This document shows, in pieces, positions 46,193-56,019 of a DNA stretch of 64,000 nt. Where the stretch lies: the NCBI RefSeq assembly GCF_030652515.1, contig NZ_JAUSAR010000005.1, forward strand, positions 62,001 through 126,000. Reading direction: 5' to 3'. This DNA comes from Aquabacterium sp. GTDB taxonomy: Bacteria > Pseudomonadota > Gammaproteobacteria > Burkholderiales > Burkholderiaceae_C. Both the position numbers and the translations under genes were made by a program. The notes under the pieces are model-generated. The model saw only the letters and a program-made list of their open reading frames with translations, was not told the DNA's origin and made no database searches. The stretch's first letter is position 1. The number at the start of each line of letters is the position of its first letter.

Positions 46193-47236
46193 CTATCGTT
46201 GAATCAGCATCGCATCCCCGTAGCTGAAAAATCGATATTGATGTTCGATGGCATGCCGGTACAGCGCGCGGATGTGTTCATACCCCGCGAAGGCGCTCAC
46301 CAGCATCATCAAGGTGCTTTTGGGCAGGTGGAAGTTGGTGACCAGCACGTCCACCACCTTGAACTCGAACCCAGGCGTGATGAAGATGGCCGTGTCGCGG
46401 CTGCCTGCTTTCAGGATCTGGCCGGGCGGGCAGAACAGGGCGGCTGATTCGAGTGCGCGCAAGGTGGTGGTGCCCACCGCGACCACGCGGCCACCCTGGG
46501 CCTTGGTGCGGGTGATGGCGTCCACGGTGGATTGGCTCACCTCGAACCACTCGCTGTGCATCTTGTGCTCGGCCAGGTTTTCGGTGCGCACCGGCTGGAA
46601 GGTGCCCGCGCCGACGTGCAGGGTGACTTCGGCGGTTTGCACGCCGCGCTGGGCCAGGGCGGCCAGCAGGGCCTCGTCGAAATGCAGAGCGGCGGTCGGT
46701 GCCGCCACAGCGCCCGGGCGTGCCGCGAACACGGTCTGGTAACGCTGGACGTCGTCGCTGGAGTCGGCGTGGGTGATGTAGGGCGGCAAGGGCACGTGTC
46801 CGTGCTGCTCCAGCAGGGTCAAAGGGTCGCCGTCAAAACGAAGGTGGAACAAGCCGTCATCGGGGCCGCCCCGGCCCAGCACGGTGGCGTCAAAGGCATC
46901 GGCAAAACGAACCACGCTGCCCGGTTTGGGCGATTTGCTGGCGCGCATGTGGGCCAGCACTTCGTCGCCGGGCAACACGCGCTCGACCAGGGCCTCCACC
47001 GTGCCGCCGCTGCTTTTCAGCCCATGCAGGCGGGCTTTGATCACACGGGTGTTGTTGAACACCAGCAAGTCGCCCGGATTCAGTTGCGATGGCAGATCGC
47101 GAAAAATGCGGTCAATGGGGTGTGGGCTGCGGCCGTCCAGCAGGCGCGAGGCACTGCGCTCGGCGGCGGGGTGTTGGGCGATCAGCTCGGGCGGAAGCTC
47201 AAAGTCGAAATCACCAAGGGAGAAACTGCGGGTCAT
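46193..47236 (-). CDS. queA: S-adenosylmethionine:tRNA ribosyltransferase-isomerase
   Basis: Converts preQ1-tRNA to epoxyqueuosine-tRNA using the ribosyl part of S-adenosylmethionine. The 347-residue protein has the QueA signatures [76 protein letters not shown] and [19 protein letters not shown]. The start is at [10 protein letters not shown]; further ATGs upstream (MAAVM and earlier) are possible but non-conserved. It is divergent from recG with 165 bases between, and is first in a queA-kinase-tgt run. Confidence 0.95.
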   Translation of the reverse strand: MTRSFSLGDFDFELPPELIAQHPAAERSASRLLDGRSPHPIDRIFRDLPSQLNPGDLLVFNNTRVIKARLHGLKSSGGTVEALVERVLPGDEVLAHMRASKSPKPGSVVRFADAFDATVLGRGGPDDGLFHLRFDGDPLTLLEQHGHVPLPPYITHADSSDDVQRYQTVFAARPGAVAAPTAALHFDEALLAALAQRGVQTAEVTLHVGAGTFQPVRTENLAEHKMHSEWFEVSQSTVDAITRTKAQGGRVVAVGTTTLRALESAALFCPPGQILKAGSRDTAIFITPGFEFKVVDVLVTNFHLPKSTLMMLVSAFAGYEHIRALYRHAIEHQYRFFSYGDAMLIQR

Positions 47237-47401
47237 GACTGCTGCCATTGAGGGGCTGACGAGCCCCGTGCCAAGGAAGGCATGATTGTCGGCCAGTTCG
47301 GACATGTCAATGGGCGTTAATCACCACCTGATGCGGGGGGTGTGCCTGCGGCATTGCACAATCCAGAATCCATTCACCCCCCGTGACAAGCAGCCCCTTC
47401 C

Positions 47402-49507
47402 GTGTCGGCGACCAAGCCCAAACCCAGCCCTCCGCAGTCGGCACCCGCCAAGGCCATGGACAAACTGGGCCTGGTGCGCGACATCGATCTGGCCCTGCAC
47501 CTGCCCTTGCGCTATGAGGATGAAACACGCCTCACCTTGCTGCGCGATGCCCGCGATGGTGACACCGTGCAAGTCGAAGGCGTGGTGCGTGACAACCGGA
47601 TTGAAATGCGTTCGCGTCGGCAACTGCTGGTCAAGCTGGACGATGGCAGTGGCGAGGTGCAACTGCGCTTCTTGAACTTTTATGCCACCCAGCAGAAAGC
47701 CTGGGCCCCCGGGGTGCGCCTGCGCGTGCGCGGCGAGGTGCGCCATGGCTTCTTTGGGCGGGAGATGATGCATCCCTCGGTCAAGGTGGTGGCGTCTGAC
47801 ACGCCGCTGGCCGACGCGCTCACGCCTGTCTACCCCACCAGCGCCGGCCTGCCGCAAACCTATCTGCGCAAAGCCGTTGCCTCGGGCTTGATGCGCGCGC
47901 ACCTGGACGAGATCCTGCCCCCGGGCGTGATGCCCGCCGCCTGGCCCAGCCTGCGCGAGGCCTTGAACTTCCTGCACCACCCCAGCCCCGAGGTGCCGCT
48001 GGCCACCCTGGAAGACCACAGCCACCCCGCCTGGATGCGGTTGAAGTACGAGGAACTGCTCGCCCAGCAACTGTCGCAATTGCAGGCCCGGCAAGAACGT
48101 GCCCACCTCCAGGCACCCGCGCTGCCATCGCAAGCGGGCGGCCTGCATGAGCGCTTGCTGAAGGTGTTGCCTTTTCAGCTGACGTCCGCCCAACACCGGG
48201 TCTGCGATGAAATCGCTCAGGATCTGGCGCGCCCACAGCCCATGCACCGCCTGTTGCAGGGCGATGTCGGTTCTGGCAAAACGGTGGTGGCCGCCCTGGC
48301 TGCCGCCGTGGCCATGGACGCTGGTTGGCAATGCGCCCTGATGGCCCCGACAGAAATCCTGGCCGAGCAGCACTTTCGCAAGCTGGTGGGCTGGCTGGAA
48401 CCCCTGGGCATCAAGGTGGCTTGGCTCACCGGCAGCCTGAAAGCGAAGGCCAAGCGCGAGCAAATGGCCATGGTGGCCTCGGGCGAAGCGCAATTGGTGG
48501 TGGGCACACACGCCGTCATCCAGGACCAGGTCGAGTTCGCGCGACTGGGCCTGGCCCTGATCGACGAGCAGCACCGCTTCGGCGTGGCGCAGCGCCTGCA
48601 ATTGCGCGGCAAGCTCAAGGGCGCCGACCTGGAGCCGCACCTCCTGATGATGAGCGCCACGCCCATCCCGCGCACCCTGGCCATGACCTACTTGGCCGAC
48701 TTGGAGGTCAGCACCATTGATGAGTTGCCGCCGGGCCGCACGCCCATCGTCACGAAGGTGTTCGCCGATTCACGCCGCGACGAGGTCATCGAACGCATCC
48801 GCGATGAAGCGGCCAAAGGCAGCCAGGTCTACTGGGTCTGCCCCCTCATCGATGAAACCGAAGAATCCGACCAGGCCGCCGACCAGGCGGCTGGCCGCAA
48901 CAGCAATCGCCGCCCGCCGCTGGACCTGAGCAACGTCACGCAAACGCACGAGGAGTTGTCCGCCGCGCTGGCTGGCCATGCCGTGGGTTTGCTGCACGGG
49001 CGCCTGCCCACGGCTGAAAAAGCCGAGGTGATGGCCCGTTTTTCACGTGGCGAACTGTCGGTGCTGGTGGCCACCACGGTGATCGAGGTGGGCGTGGACG
49101 TGCCCAACGCCAGCCTGATGGTCATCGAACACGCCGAGCGTTTCGGGCTGAGCCAGTTGCACCAGTTGCGCGGCCGCGTCGGGCGGGGCGCGGTGGCCAG
49201 CGTCTGTGTGCTGCTTTATTCGTCGCCTTTGTCCGACTCTGGCAAGGCCCGCCTGAAAGCCATGGTGGAGACCAACGATGGCTTCGAGATCGCCCGCCGC
49301 GACCTGGACATCCGCGGCCCTGGCGAGTTCATGGGGGCGCGCCAGTCCGGGGCGGCTCTGCTGCGTTTCGCCGACCTGGGCGAGGACCAGGCCCTGATCG
49401 AGCGCGCCCGCGAAAGCGCCCAGACCTTGCTGCGCAACCACCCACAGATTGCCCAACGGCATGTGCAGCGCTGGCTGGGCCACAAAGCCGAGTACCTCAA
49501 GGCCTGA
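47402..49507 (+). CDS. recG: ATP-dependent DNA helicase RecG
   Basis: Branch-migration helicase that remodels stalled forks and Holliday junctions. The 701-residue protein has the N-terminal wedge domain (LHLPLRYEDETRL, VQVEGVV, LLVKLDDGSGEVQLRFLNFY) and helicase motifs: Walker A GDVGSGKTVVAALAAA, motif II DEQHRFGVAQR, motif III MSATPIPRTLAM, motif V ATTVIEVGVDVPNASLM and motif VI HQLRGRVGRG. The C-terminal TRG-type segment follows. It starts with GTG; its promoter region is shared with queA. oxyR begins 29 bases after its stop. Confidence 0.96.
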   Translation: MSATKPKPSPPQSAPAKAMDKLGLVRDIDLALHLPLRYEDETRLTLLRDARDGDTVQVEGVVRDNRIEMRSRRQLLVKLDDGSGEVQLRFLNFYATQQKAWAPGVRLRVRGEVRHGFFGREMMHPSVKVVASDTPLADALTPVYPTSAGLPQTYLRKAVASGLMRAHLDEILPPGVMPAAWPSLREALNFLHHPSPEVPLATLEDHSHPAWMRLKYEELLAQQLSQLQARQERAHLQAPALPSQAGGLHERLLKVLPFQLTSAQHRVCDEIAQDLARPQPMHRLLQGDVGSGKTVVAALAAAVAMDAGWQCALMAPTEILAEQHFRKLVGWLEPLGIKVAWLTGSLKAKAKREQMAMVASGEAQLVVGTHAVIQDQVEFARLGLALIDEQHRFGVAQRLQLRGKLKGADLEPHLLMMSATPIPRTLAMTYLADLEVSTIDELPPGRTPIVTKVFADSRRDEVIERIRDEAAKGSQVYWVCPLIDETEESDQAADQAAGRNSNRRPPLDLSNVTQTHEELSAALAGHAVGLLHGRLPTAEKAEVMARFSRGELSVLVATTVIEVGVDVPNASLMVIEHAERFGLSQLHQLRGRVGRGAVASVCVLLYSSPLSDSGKARLKAMVETNDGFEIARRDLDIRGPGEFMGARQSGAALLRFADLGEDQALIERARESAQTLLRNHPQIAQRHVQRWLGHKAEYLKA

Positions 49508-49536
49508 TCTGCAAATGCCCCACAATCATCCCCATC

Positions 49537-50460
49537 ATGACCTTGACTGAACTCCGCTACATCGTTGCCGTGGCCCGCGAACGCCACTTTGGCCGGGCCG
49601 CTGAAGCCTGCTTTGTGTCGCAGCCAACCCTGTCGGTGGCCGTCAAGAAGCTGGAAGACGAGCTGGACGTGAAGCTGTTCGAGCGCGGCAGCGCCGAAAT
49701 CAGCGTCACGCCACTGGGCGAGGAGATTGTTCGCCAGGCGCAATCGGTGCTGGAACAAGCCCAGTCCATCAAGGAAATCGCCAAGCGTGGCAAAGACCCC
49801 CTGGGGGGCCCCTTGCGCTTGGGCGTGATCTACACCATTGGGCCCTACCTGCTGCCCGACCTGGTGCGCAACACCATCACCAGCGTGCCGCAGATGCCCT
49901 TGATGCTGCAAGAGAACTTCACCGTCAAGTTGCTGGAGATGCTGCGCGCCGGTGAACTCGATTGCGCGATCCTGGCCGAACCCTTCCCCGATGCCGGTTT
50001 GGCCGTGGCTCCCTTGTACGACGAGCCCTTCCTGGTGGCCGTGCCCAAGACCCACCCTCTGGCACAGCGAAAGCAGATCAGCGGCGAAGAGCTCAAGCGC
50101 GAGACCATGCTCCTGCTGGGCACCGGCCATTGCTTCCGCGATCACGTGCTCGATGTCTGCCCGGAGTTCGCGCGCTTTTCCAGCGATGCTGAAGGCATCC
50201 GCAAGAGTTTTGAAGGCTCGTCCCTGGAAACCATCAAGCACATGGTGGCGGCCGGCATGGGCGTGACCGTCGTGCCCAGGCTGTCGGTGCCCGATGAGCC
50301 CCACCCGCACCTGGCTTTCATCCCGTTTGACGCACCCGTGCCCACGCGCCGCGTGGTGTTGGTGTGGCGGCGCAGCTTCACGCGCTATGAGGCCATCGCG
50401 GCCTTGCGCAACGCCGTGTATGCCTGCCCGCTGGAAGGCGTGGCGCGCCTGACCGGCTGA
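49537..50460 (+). CDS. oxyR: Hydrogen peroxide-sensing LysR regulator OxyR
   Basis: The 307-residue LysR protein has an N-terminal HTH (LTELRYIVAVARERHFGRAAEACFVSQPTLSVAVKKLEDELDVKLFER). Its sensor cysteines fall at residues 199 and 208 (GTGHCFRDHVLDVC), the same spacing and numbers as the redox pair of E. coli OxyR. This gives strong support for OxyR rather than a generic LysR protein. Family members form a Cys199-Cys208 disulfide with peroxide and activate catalase, peroxiredoxin and iron-storage genes, often acting as repressors when reduced in betaproteobacteria. recG-oxyR order is common in Burkholderiales. Confidence 0.95.
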   Translation: MTLTELRYIVAVARERHFGRAAEACFVSQPTLSVAVKKLEDELDVKLFERGSAEISVTPLGEEIVRQAQSVLEQAQSIKEIAKRGKDPLGGPLRLGVIYTIGPYLLPDLVRNTITSVPQMPLMLQENFTVKLLEMLRAGELDCAILAEPFPDAGLAVAPLYDEPFLVAVPKTHPLAQRKQISGEELKRETMLLLGTGHCFRDHVLDVCPEFARFSSDAEGIRKSFEGSSLETIKHMVAAGMGVTVVPRLSVPDEPHPHLAFIPFDAPVPTRRVVLVWRRSFTRYEAIAALRNAVYACPLEGVARLTG

Positions 50461-50469
50461 AGTGGCCGC

Positions 50470-51294
50470 TCAGGCTGTTGAAGTAGAAGAGGATGTGCCA
50501 AACGCCTCATCGGGCTCGAAGCAATCGACCACCGAGAAGTACAGCGAGGCGTAAAAGGCCGACACCATCCACATGGCGCCCATGGTGAGCAGCACATTGA
50601 CCAGCATGGGTTGGTTCAGCACGGCGGCCAGCACACCGTTGACCAGGACCAGCGCCACGGCCAACCCCATCCACCCCAGACCAAAGAACAGGAAGGCACC
50701 CAGGTTTCGCCAAGACGCGATGGCGCTGAAAAACAAGGCCTTGCCCAACGACAGCTTGGCCCAATAGGTCAGGGCCGGGGTGTGCCAGAAAATCAGCGAC
50801 ACCGGGATGGTGAGCATGAACTGCCACAGCATCGCGGCCTGCACGTCGGGGTTGCCAATCAGGTCGGAGATTTCCTTGGCGGATTTCATGGCCTTGGCCA
50901 GGGTGTCCGCGCCAGGCCCGAAGGCATCGGCCAGCACCATCACCAGCAGGGTGGCCAGCAAATAGGCGCCGCCCAGTTTGGCCCACATCCACTTCATCTG
51001 CGAAGGCTGTCCGCGCCAGGGCTCCAGGAACACGCCGGGCGTGACCCGTTGTTCGGTCAGCACCCGCCGGCTGGCCAGCATGAAGCCCATCCAGACCAGT
51101 GGCATCAGGGACACGATCAGCAGGGGGCCCAGGGCAGGCAGCCCGATCTGCGCCAGGATTTCGCAGGTGATGATGGCGGCGCACACGATCAGTCCCCACA
51201 AGCCCACGAAGCCCAGTGGCTGGCGAACGCAGGCGCGCAGGCCGTGGCCCATCCAGGTCAGGCCCATGCGGGCGGGCATGATGCGCAGCTTCAT
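50470..51294 (-). CDS. BPSS1780-family membrane protein
   Basis: The 274-residue protein has six or so TMs, with GLWGLIVCAAIITCEILAQIGL near the start and AYLLATLLVMVLADAFG, MLTIPVSLIFWHTPALTYW, FLFFGLGWMGLAVALVLVNGV and LVNVLLTMGAMWMVSAFYASLYFSVVDCF after it. The pattern (basic N-terminal domain of about 25 residues and the RQPLGFVGLW entry) fits the BPSS1780 family of unknown function found beside thrB in Burkholderiales. The start overlaps the thrB stop by four bases, so it is coupled to thrB. It is convergent with oxyR, nine bases apart. Confidence 0.85.
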   Translation of the reverse strand: MKLRIMPARMGLTWMGHGLRACVRQPLGFVGLWGLIVCAAIITCEILAQIGLPALGPLLIVSLMPLVWMGFMLASRRVLTEQRVTPGVFLEPWRGQPSQMKWMWAKLGGAYLLATLLVMVLADAFGPGADTLAKAMKSAKEISDLIGNPDVQAAMLWQFMLTIPVSLIFWHTPALTYWAKLSLGKALFFSAIASWRNLGAFLFFGLGWMGLAVALVLVNGVLAAVLNQPMLVNVLLTMGAMWMVSAFYASLYFSVVDCFEPDEAFGTSSSTSTA

Positions 51295-52277
51295 GCGGCG
51301 GGGGCTCCGGTGATGGACGAAGGGCGCTGGTATTGCCATGGGGATTGTCGGCGCTGAGTCAGCACCCGCTCGAAGTGGGTGGGGTCGTGCGCTTGCAGCA
51401 TGGCGGCATCTCGGGGCAGGTGGAAATCCCACAGGCGGGATGTCCAGAATCGCAGGGCGGCTGCGCGCAGCAAGGCTGGCAGCAGGGCCAGCTCATCGTT
51501 GCTGAGCCGGCGTTGTTCGTCGTAGGCAGCCACGAAAGCCTGCGCGCGGGTCGAGTCGAGTTGGCCGGTGGCCAGGTCGATGCACCAGTCGTTCAGGCAC
51601 ACCGCGATGTCGAAGCCGAAGGTATCGCAGCCCGCGAAGTAAAAGTCGAAAAAACCAGACAGCGTGGGGCCATCGAACATCACGTTGTCACGGAACAGGT
51701 CGGCGTGGATGGGGCCCTGGGGCAGGCCTTGATAAGCCTGTGAGGCGGCGAGCGCTTGCTGGTAGGCCAGCTCAGATTCGATCAATTCGCGCTGCACGTC
51801 TTCCAGGAAGGGCACCACCACGGGGATGGTTTCGTTCCACCAGGCCAGCCCGCGCAGATTGGGTTGATGCCGCGGGTAGTCCAGGCCCGCCAGGTGCATG
51901 CGGGCCAGCATGGCGCCCACTTGCGCGCAATCGGCCGCCTGGGGAGCCAGTTGATTGCGGCCTTTCAGGCGCGTGACCACGGCGGCGGGCTTGCCTTTGA
52001 GGGTGTGCAGGATCGCACCGTGTTCATCCGCCTGAGGTGCCGGGACCGGGATGCCGCGCTCGGCCAAGTGGCGCATCAACTCCAGATAGAAGGGCAGTTG
52101 TTCGAAGCTGAGGCGCTCGAACAAGGTGAGCACGTAGTCACCCCGGTCGGTGCCGACGAAGTAGTTGGTGTTCTCGATGCCCGAGGTGGCACCCTGCAGC
52201 GATTGCAAGGTGCCCAATCCCAAGGCCGTGATCAGGCCGGAGGCTTCAAGCGGGGACACTTCAGTGAAAACGGCCAT
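51291..52277 (-). CDS. thrB: Homoserine kinase (ThrB, protein-kinase-like type)
   Basis: Phosphorylates homoserine for threonine synthesis. The 328-residue protein belongs to the choline-kinase/APH-like ThrB form of betaproteobacteria: MAVFTEVSPLEASGLI, GIENTNYFVGTDRGDYVLTLFERL, ARMHLAGLDYP, PQGPIHADLFRDNVMFDG (catalytic HxDxxxxN loop) and SGFFDFYFAGCDTFGFDIAVCLNDWC (Mg-binding Asp). The start is the ATG giving MAVFTEV; the open frame continues 32 codons upstream without conservation. It is coupled to the BPSS1780 gene; other thr genes are not near. Confidence 0.94.
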   Translation of the reverse strand: MAVFTEVSPLEASGLITALGLGTLQSLQGATSGIENTNYFVGTDRGDYVLTLFERLSFEQLPFYLELMRHLAERGIPVPAPQADEHGAILHTLKGKPAAVVTRLKGRNQLAPQAADCAQVGAMLARMHLAGLDYPRHQPNLRGLAWWNETIPVVVPFLEDVQRELIESELAYQQALAASQAYQGLPQGPIHADLFRDNVMFDGPTLSGFFDFYFAGCDTFGFDIAVCLNDWCIDLATGQLDSTRAQAFVAAYDEQRRLSNDELALLPALLRAAALRFWTSRLWDFHLPRDAAMLQAHDPTHFERVLTQRRQSPWQYQRPSSITGAPAA

Positions 52278-52486
52278 GAGACAGGTCGAGCAGCAAAGGC
52301 GGCGGGTTGCACCAAGGCAACCGCTCGGGGAAAGCCCTCGGACGTAGGAGAAAACCCTCAACGTTCGGGGCACGCAGAACGTGTGATTGTAGGAGTCGCT
52401 GTGGCAGACTGCTCACAGTTCTGAAATCAGGCCCCCCAAGGTTGGCGGGGCTCGCTAATTTCCCCAAGAGGAGCCGGTTGATCATC

Positions 52487-53092
52487 ATGCGTACCCAAGC
52501 ACTGTGCAAATCATTGTCGTTCAAACGACTGTCCCTGGCTGCGGCCGTTGTTTCGAGCGTGCTGGCGGGTTCCGTGGCGCATGCTGCTCCTTTCAGCGCC
52601 TACATCGGCGCGACGGCCGGCTTGTCGCCCAGTGCGCAAAGCTGCGACGGCTATTCCGGTTGCGATCGCGTGGCTGGCGGTGCCAAATTGTTCGGCGGCT
52701 GGAATGTCACCCCCAACGTGGCCGCTGAGGTCAACTACTTCTATTTCGGCAAGACCGATAGCGGTGCCAACCTGACCGACAAGTCCAGTCGTGCGGTCAG
52801 CGCCAAGGCTGTGTCCATTGGCATGAACTGGAACATCGAGATGTTCGAGTTCGCGACCAGCCACATCCGCGCGGGTGTCGCACGTGTCCAGAACAAGGCT
52901 GACATCACCAACAGCCTGGGTGTGGCCAGCCACGAGATCGACTACACGACCTCGCCATACTTTGGGATGGGGTTGTCCTTCCCCTTCAACCGCCATCTGC
53001 GCATGGTGATGGGCTATGACTTCCTCCAGATCAGTGGTGGAAACAACCGCAATCGCCACATGCTGTCGGGTGGGTTCCAAGGCGAGTTCTGA
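52487..53092 (+). CDS. Small outer membrane beta-barrel protein (OmpA-like barrel)
   Basis: The 201-residue protein has a basic N-terminus, a signal peptide (LSLAAAVVSSVLAGSVAHAA-PF) and an eight-strand-type barrel of alternating residues (FSAYIGATAGL, GGAKLFGGWNVTPNVAAEVNYFYF, AVSIGMNWNIEMF, SHIRAGVARVQNKADI, SPYFGMGLSFPFNRHLRMVMGYDFLQI). It ends in the C-terminal aromatic, GGFQGEF. A disulfide-like pair (SCDGYSGCD) lies in the first loop. Function unknown; it resembles other opacity/OmpW-sized barrels. The ATG has AAGAGGAG upstream. A GC-rich hairpin follows the stop codon. Confidence 0.82.
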   Translation: MRTQALCKSLSFKRLSLAAAVVSSVLAGSVAHAAPFSAYIGATAGLSPSAQSCDGYSGCDRVAGGAKLFGGWNVTPNVAAEVNYFYFGKTDSGANLTDKSSRAVSAKAVSIGMNWNIEMFEFATSHIRAGVARVQNKADITNSLGVASHEIDYTTSPYFGMGLSFPFNRHLRMVMGYDFLQISGGNNRNRHMLSGGFQGEF

Positions 53093-53098
53093 TCCGTT

Positions 53099-53120
53099 GA
53101 GGCCTGCGCCAGCAGGCCTC
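53099..53120 (+). terminator. Hairpin between the outer membrane protein gene and polA
   Basis: GAGGCCTGC and GCAGGCCTC form a perfect 9-base stem with loop GCCA, beginning six bases after the stop of the barrel gene and ending 12 bases before the polA start. There is no T run. It probably ends the upstream transcript or limits read-through, and would sit at the 5' end of any polA read-through message, over its ribosome site. Confidence 0.5.
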
Positions 53121-53132
53121 ACAATGCGGGCC

Positions 53133-56009
53133 ATGAACGATCTGGCCTCACCTTCCGATGCCCCGCCAACGCTCCTGTTGGTGGACGGCTCCAGTTACCT
53201 GTACCGCGCCTTCCACGCCATGCCCGACCTGCGCGGGCCGCAGGGTGAAGCCACGGGCGCCATCCATGGCGTGGTGAACATGCTGGGCTGGCTGCGCGAC
53301 CACATCGCCGCCGAGCACGCCGTTTGCGTCTTCGACGCCAAAGGCCCCACCTTCCGCGACGAGTGGTACCCCGAGTACAAGGCCCATCGCCCCTCGATGC
53401 CGGACGATCTGCGCACGCAGATCGAGCCCATCCACGAGGTCGTCAAGCTGCTGGGCTGGCCCGTGCTCGAGGTGCCTGGCATCGAAGCCGATGATGCCAT
53501 CGGCACGCTGGCCCGCGTGGCCACTGCATCCGGCCACAAGGTGGTCATTTCCACCGGTGACAAGGACCTGGCCCAACTGGTCAACCCGCAGGTCTCCCTC
53601 ATCAACACCATGGCCAAGCCGCCCGAAGTGCTGGACACCGCTGGGGTGCTGGCCAAGTTTGGCGTGCCTCCCGAGTTGATCATCGACTACCTGACCCTGA
53701 TTGGCGACCCGGTGGACAACGTGCCCGGCGTCGAGAAGGTCGGGCCCAAGACCGCGGTGAAGTGGCTGCAGGAGCACGGCACCTTGGCTGGCGTGATGGC
53801 CGCGGCGGACTCTTTCAAGGGCGTCACGGGCGAGAACCTGCGCAAGGCGCTGGACTGGCTGCCTCAGGGCCGCCGCCTGATCACCGTCAAGCTGGATTGC
53901 GACCTTGCCGGCCATGTGCCCGAGTGGCCCGTCCTGGACGCGCTGGCGCTGAAGGCCCCCGACCTGCCGAGCTTGCTGGATTTCTACACCCGCTTCGGTT
54001 TCCGAACGGCCAAGGCCGAAGTTGAAAAGCTGCTGGGCGGCGGCACATCGGCGGCCAAGGTCTCGCCGCCCGCCGCCAAAAACAAAGGCACGGCCAAAGC
54101 GGCCAACGGCACGCAGGACCTGTTTGGTGCCGGGGCCGAGGCCGATGCGCAGGGGGCTGCCGAGTCGGCAATCGATGCTTTGGCGGCTGCGACCCCTGGC
54201 ATGGACACCCGGTACGACACCGTCACCGACTGGCCCACGTTCGAGCTCTGGCTGGCCAAGATCGAGGCGGCGGAGATGACCGCCTTCGATACCGAAACCG
54301 ATTCGCTGGAAGCCATGAAGGCCCGCATCGTGGGCTTGTCGTTCTCGGTGACGGTGGGCGAGGCGGCCTACATCCCCCTGGCGCACCAGGGCCCCGATGC
54401 GCCCGAGCAATTGCCACTGGACGAGGTGCTGGCGCGCCTGAAGCCCTGGCTGGAGGCCGCGCAACATTTCAAGGTCGGCCAGAACATCAAGTACGACAGC
54501 CATGTGCTGGCCAACCATGGCATCGCCGTGCAGGGCTATGCCCATGACACCATGCTGCAAAGCTACGTGCTCGAAGCGCACAAGCCCCACAGCCTGGAAA
54601 GCCTGGCCTGGCGCTTCCTGGACCGCAAGGGCCTGAGCTATGAAGACGTGGCCGGCAAAGGTGCGCAGCAGATCTCTTTCGCACAAGTGGCCGTGGCGCG
54701 CGCGGCGCAATACTCGTGCGAAGACAGCGACCTGACCTTGCACTTGCACCAGACCCTGTGGCCTCAATTGCAGGCAGAGGCAGCCTTGCAGGATGTTTAC
54801 CTGCGCATGGAGATGCCGGTGTCAGCGCTGTTGCAACGCATCGAGCGCAACGGCGTGCTGATCGACCGCGAGAAGCTGCAGCAGCAAAGCCATGAGCTGG
54901 GCCAGCGCATGATGGCTTTGGAGCAGGAGGCCTACGAGCTGGCTGGTCAGCCCTTCAACCTGGGCTCGCCCAAGCAGATCGGCGAGATCCTTTTCACCAA
55001 GCAGGGCCTGCCGGTGGTCAAGAAGACGGCTTCAGGTGCGCCATCGACCGACGAAGAAGTGCTGGAGAAACTGGCCGAGGACTACCCGTTGCCCGCGCGC
55101 CTTCTGGAACACCGTGGCCTGGCCAAGCTCAAGTCCACCTACACCGACAAGCTGCCCCTGATGGTCAATGCCACGACGGGCCGGGTGCACACCAACTACG
55201 CGCAGGCCGTGGCCGTGACCGGTCGCCTGTCCAGCAACGACCCCAATCTGCAGAACATCCCCGTGCGCACAGCGGAAGGGCGGCGCGTGCGCGAAGCCTT
55301 CATCGCGCCACCGGGCCAGGTCATCGTCTCGGCCGACTATTCCCAGATCGAGTTGCGCATTATGGCGCACTTGTCCGAGGACGAAAGCCTGCTGCGCGCC
55401 TTCGCCGAAGGGCAGGACGTGCACCGTGCCACGGCCTCCGAGATCTTCGGCACGCCGGTGGACCAGGTCAGCAGCGAGCAGCGCCGTTACGCCAAGGTCA
55501 TCAACTTCGGCCTGATCTACGGCATGAGCGCCTTTGGGCTGGCCTCCAACCTGGGCATTGAGCGTTCGGCCGCGGCGGCCTACATCGAGCGCTACTTTCA
55601 GCGCTACCCCGGCGTCAAGCGCTACATGGACGAGACCCGGCAGTCGGCCCGCGAGAAGGGCTATGTCGAGACACTGTTCGGTCGGCGCATTTACCTGCCC
55701 GAGATCAACGGCGGCAGCGGCCCGCGCAAGGCCGGTGCCGAGCGGCAGGCCATCAACGCGCCCATGCAAGGCACGGCCGCCGACCTCATCAAGCTGGCCA
55801 TGGTCGAGGTGCAGAAGGCGCTCGACCTGGAGGCCAAGGCCAGCCTCATCATCATGCAGGTGCACGACGAACTGGTGCTGCAGGTACCACAAGCCGAGCT
55901 GGATTGGGTGCGCACGCAGGTGCCTGCCCTGATGGCTTCGGTGGCGCAATTGCGCGTGCCGCTGCTGGCTGAGGTGGGCGCCGGTCCCAATTGGGAAGCC
56001 GCCCATTGA
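53133..56009 (+). CDS. polA: DNA polymerase I
   Basis: Replication and repair polymerase. The 958-residue protein has the 5'-3' nuclease (LLLVDGSSYLYRAFHAM, FDAKGPTFRDEWYPEYKAHRP, EADDAIGTLA, STGDKDLAQLV, NVPGVEKVGPKTA), the 3'-5' exonuclease with Asp386/Glu388 (FDTETDS), NIKYDSH and the YSCEDSD block, and the polymerase (SADYSQIELRIMAH, RRYAKVINFGLIYGMSAFG, QVHDELVLQV). Proofreading residues are intact. There is an Ala/Lys/Gly-rich linker of about 45 residues between nuclease and exonuclease. ATG choices are MRAMNDL or MNDLASP; I used the second. An earlier frame part overlaps the barrel gene and is not coding. Confidence 0.96.
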   Translation: MNDLASPSDAPPTLLLVDGSSYLYRAFHAMPDLRGPQGEATGAIHGVVNMLGWLRDHIAAEHAVCVFDAKGPTFRDEWYPEYKAHRPSMPDDLRTQIEPIHEVVKLLGWPVLEVPGIEADDAIGTLARVATASGHKVVISTGDKDLAQLVNPQVSLINTMAKPPEVLDTAGVLAKFGVPPELIIDYLTLIGDPVDNVPGVEKVGPKTAVKWLQEHGTLAGVMAAADSFKGVTGENLRKALDWLPQGRRLITVKLDCDLAGHVPEWPVLDALALKAPDLPSLLDFYTRFGFRTAKAEVEKLLGGGTSAAKVSPPAAKNKGTAKAANGTQDLFGAGAEADAQGAAESAIDALAAATPGMDTRYDTVTDWPTFELWLAKIEAAEMTAFDTETDSLEAMKARIVGLSFSVTVGEAAYIPLAHQGPDAPEQLPLDEVLARLKPWLEAAQHFKVGQNIKYDSHVLANHGIAVQGYAHDTMLQSYVLEAHKPHSLESLAWRFLDRKGLSYEDVAGKGAQQISFAQVAVARAAQYSCEDSDLTLHLHQTLWPQLQAEAALQDVYLRMEMPVSALLQRIERNGVLIDREKLQQQSHELGQRMMALEQEAYELAGQPFNLGSPKQIGEILFTKQGLPVVKKTASGAPSTDEEVLEKLAEDYPLPARLLEHRGLAKLKSTYTDKLPLMVNATTGRVHTNYAQAVAVTGRLSSNDPNLQNIPVRTAEGRRVREAFIAPPGQVIVSADYSQIELRIMAHLSEDESLLRAFAEGQDVHRATASEIFGTPVDQVSSEQRRYAKVINFGLIYGMSAFGLASNLGIERSAAAAYIERYFQRYPGVKRYMDETRQSAREKGYVETLFGRRIYLPEINGGSGPRKAGAERQAINAPMQGTAADLIKLAMVEVQKALDLEAKASLIIMQVHDELVLQVPQAELDWVRTQVPALMASVAQLRVPLLAEVGAGPNWEAAH

Positions 56010-56019
56010 CCCATGCTTT

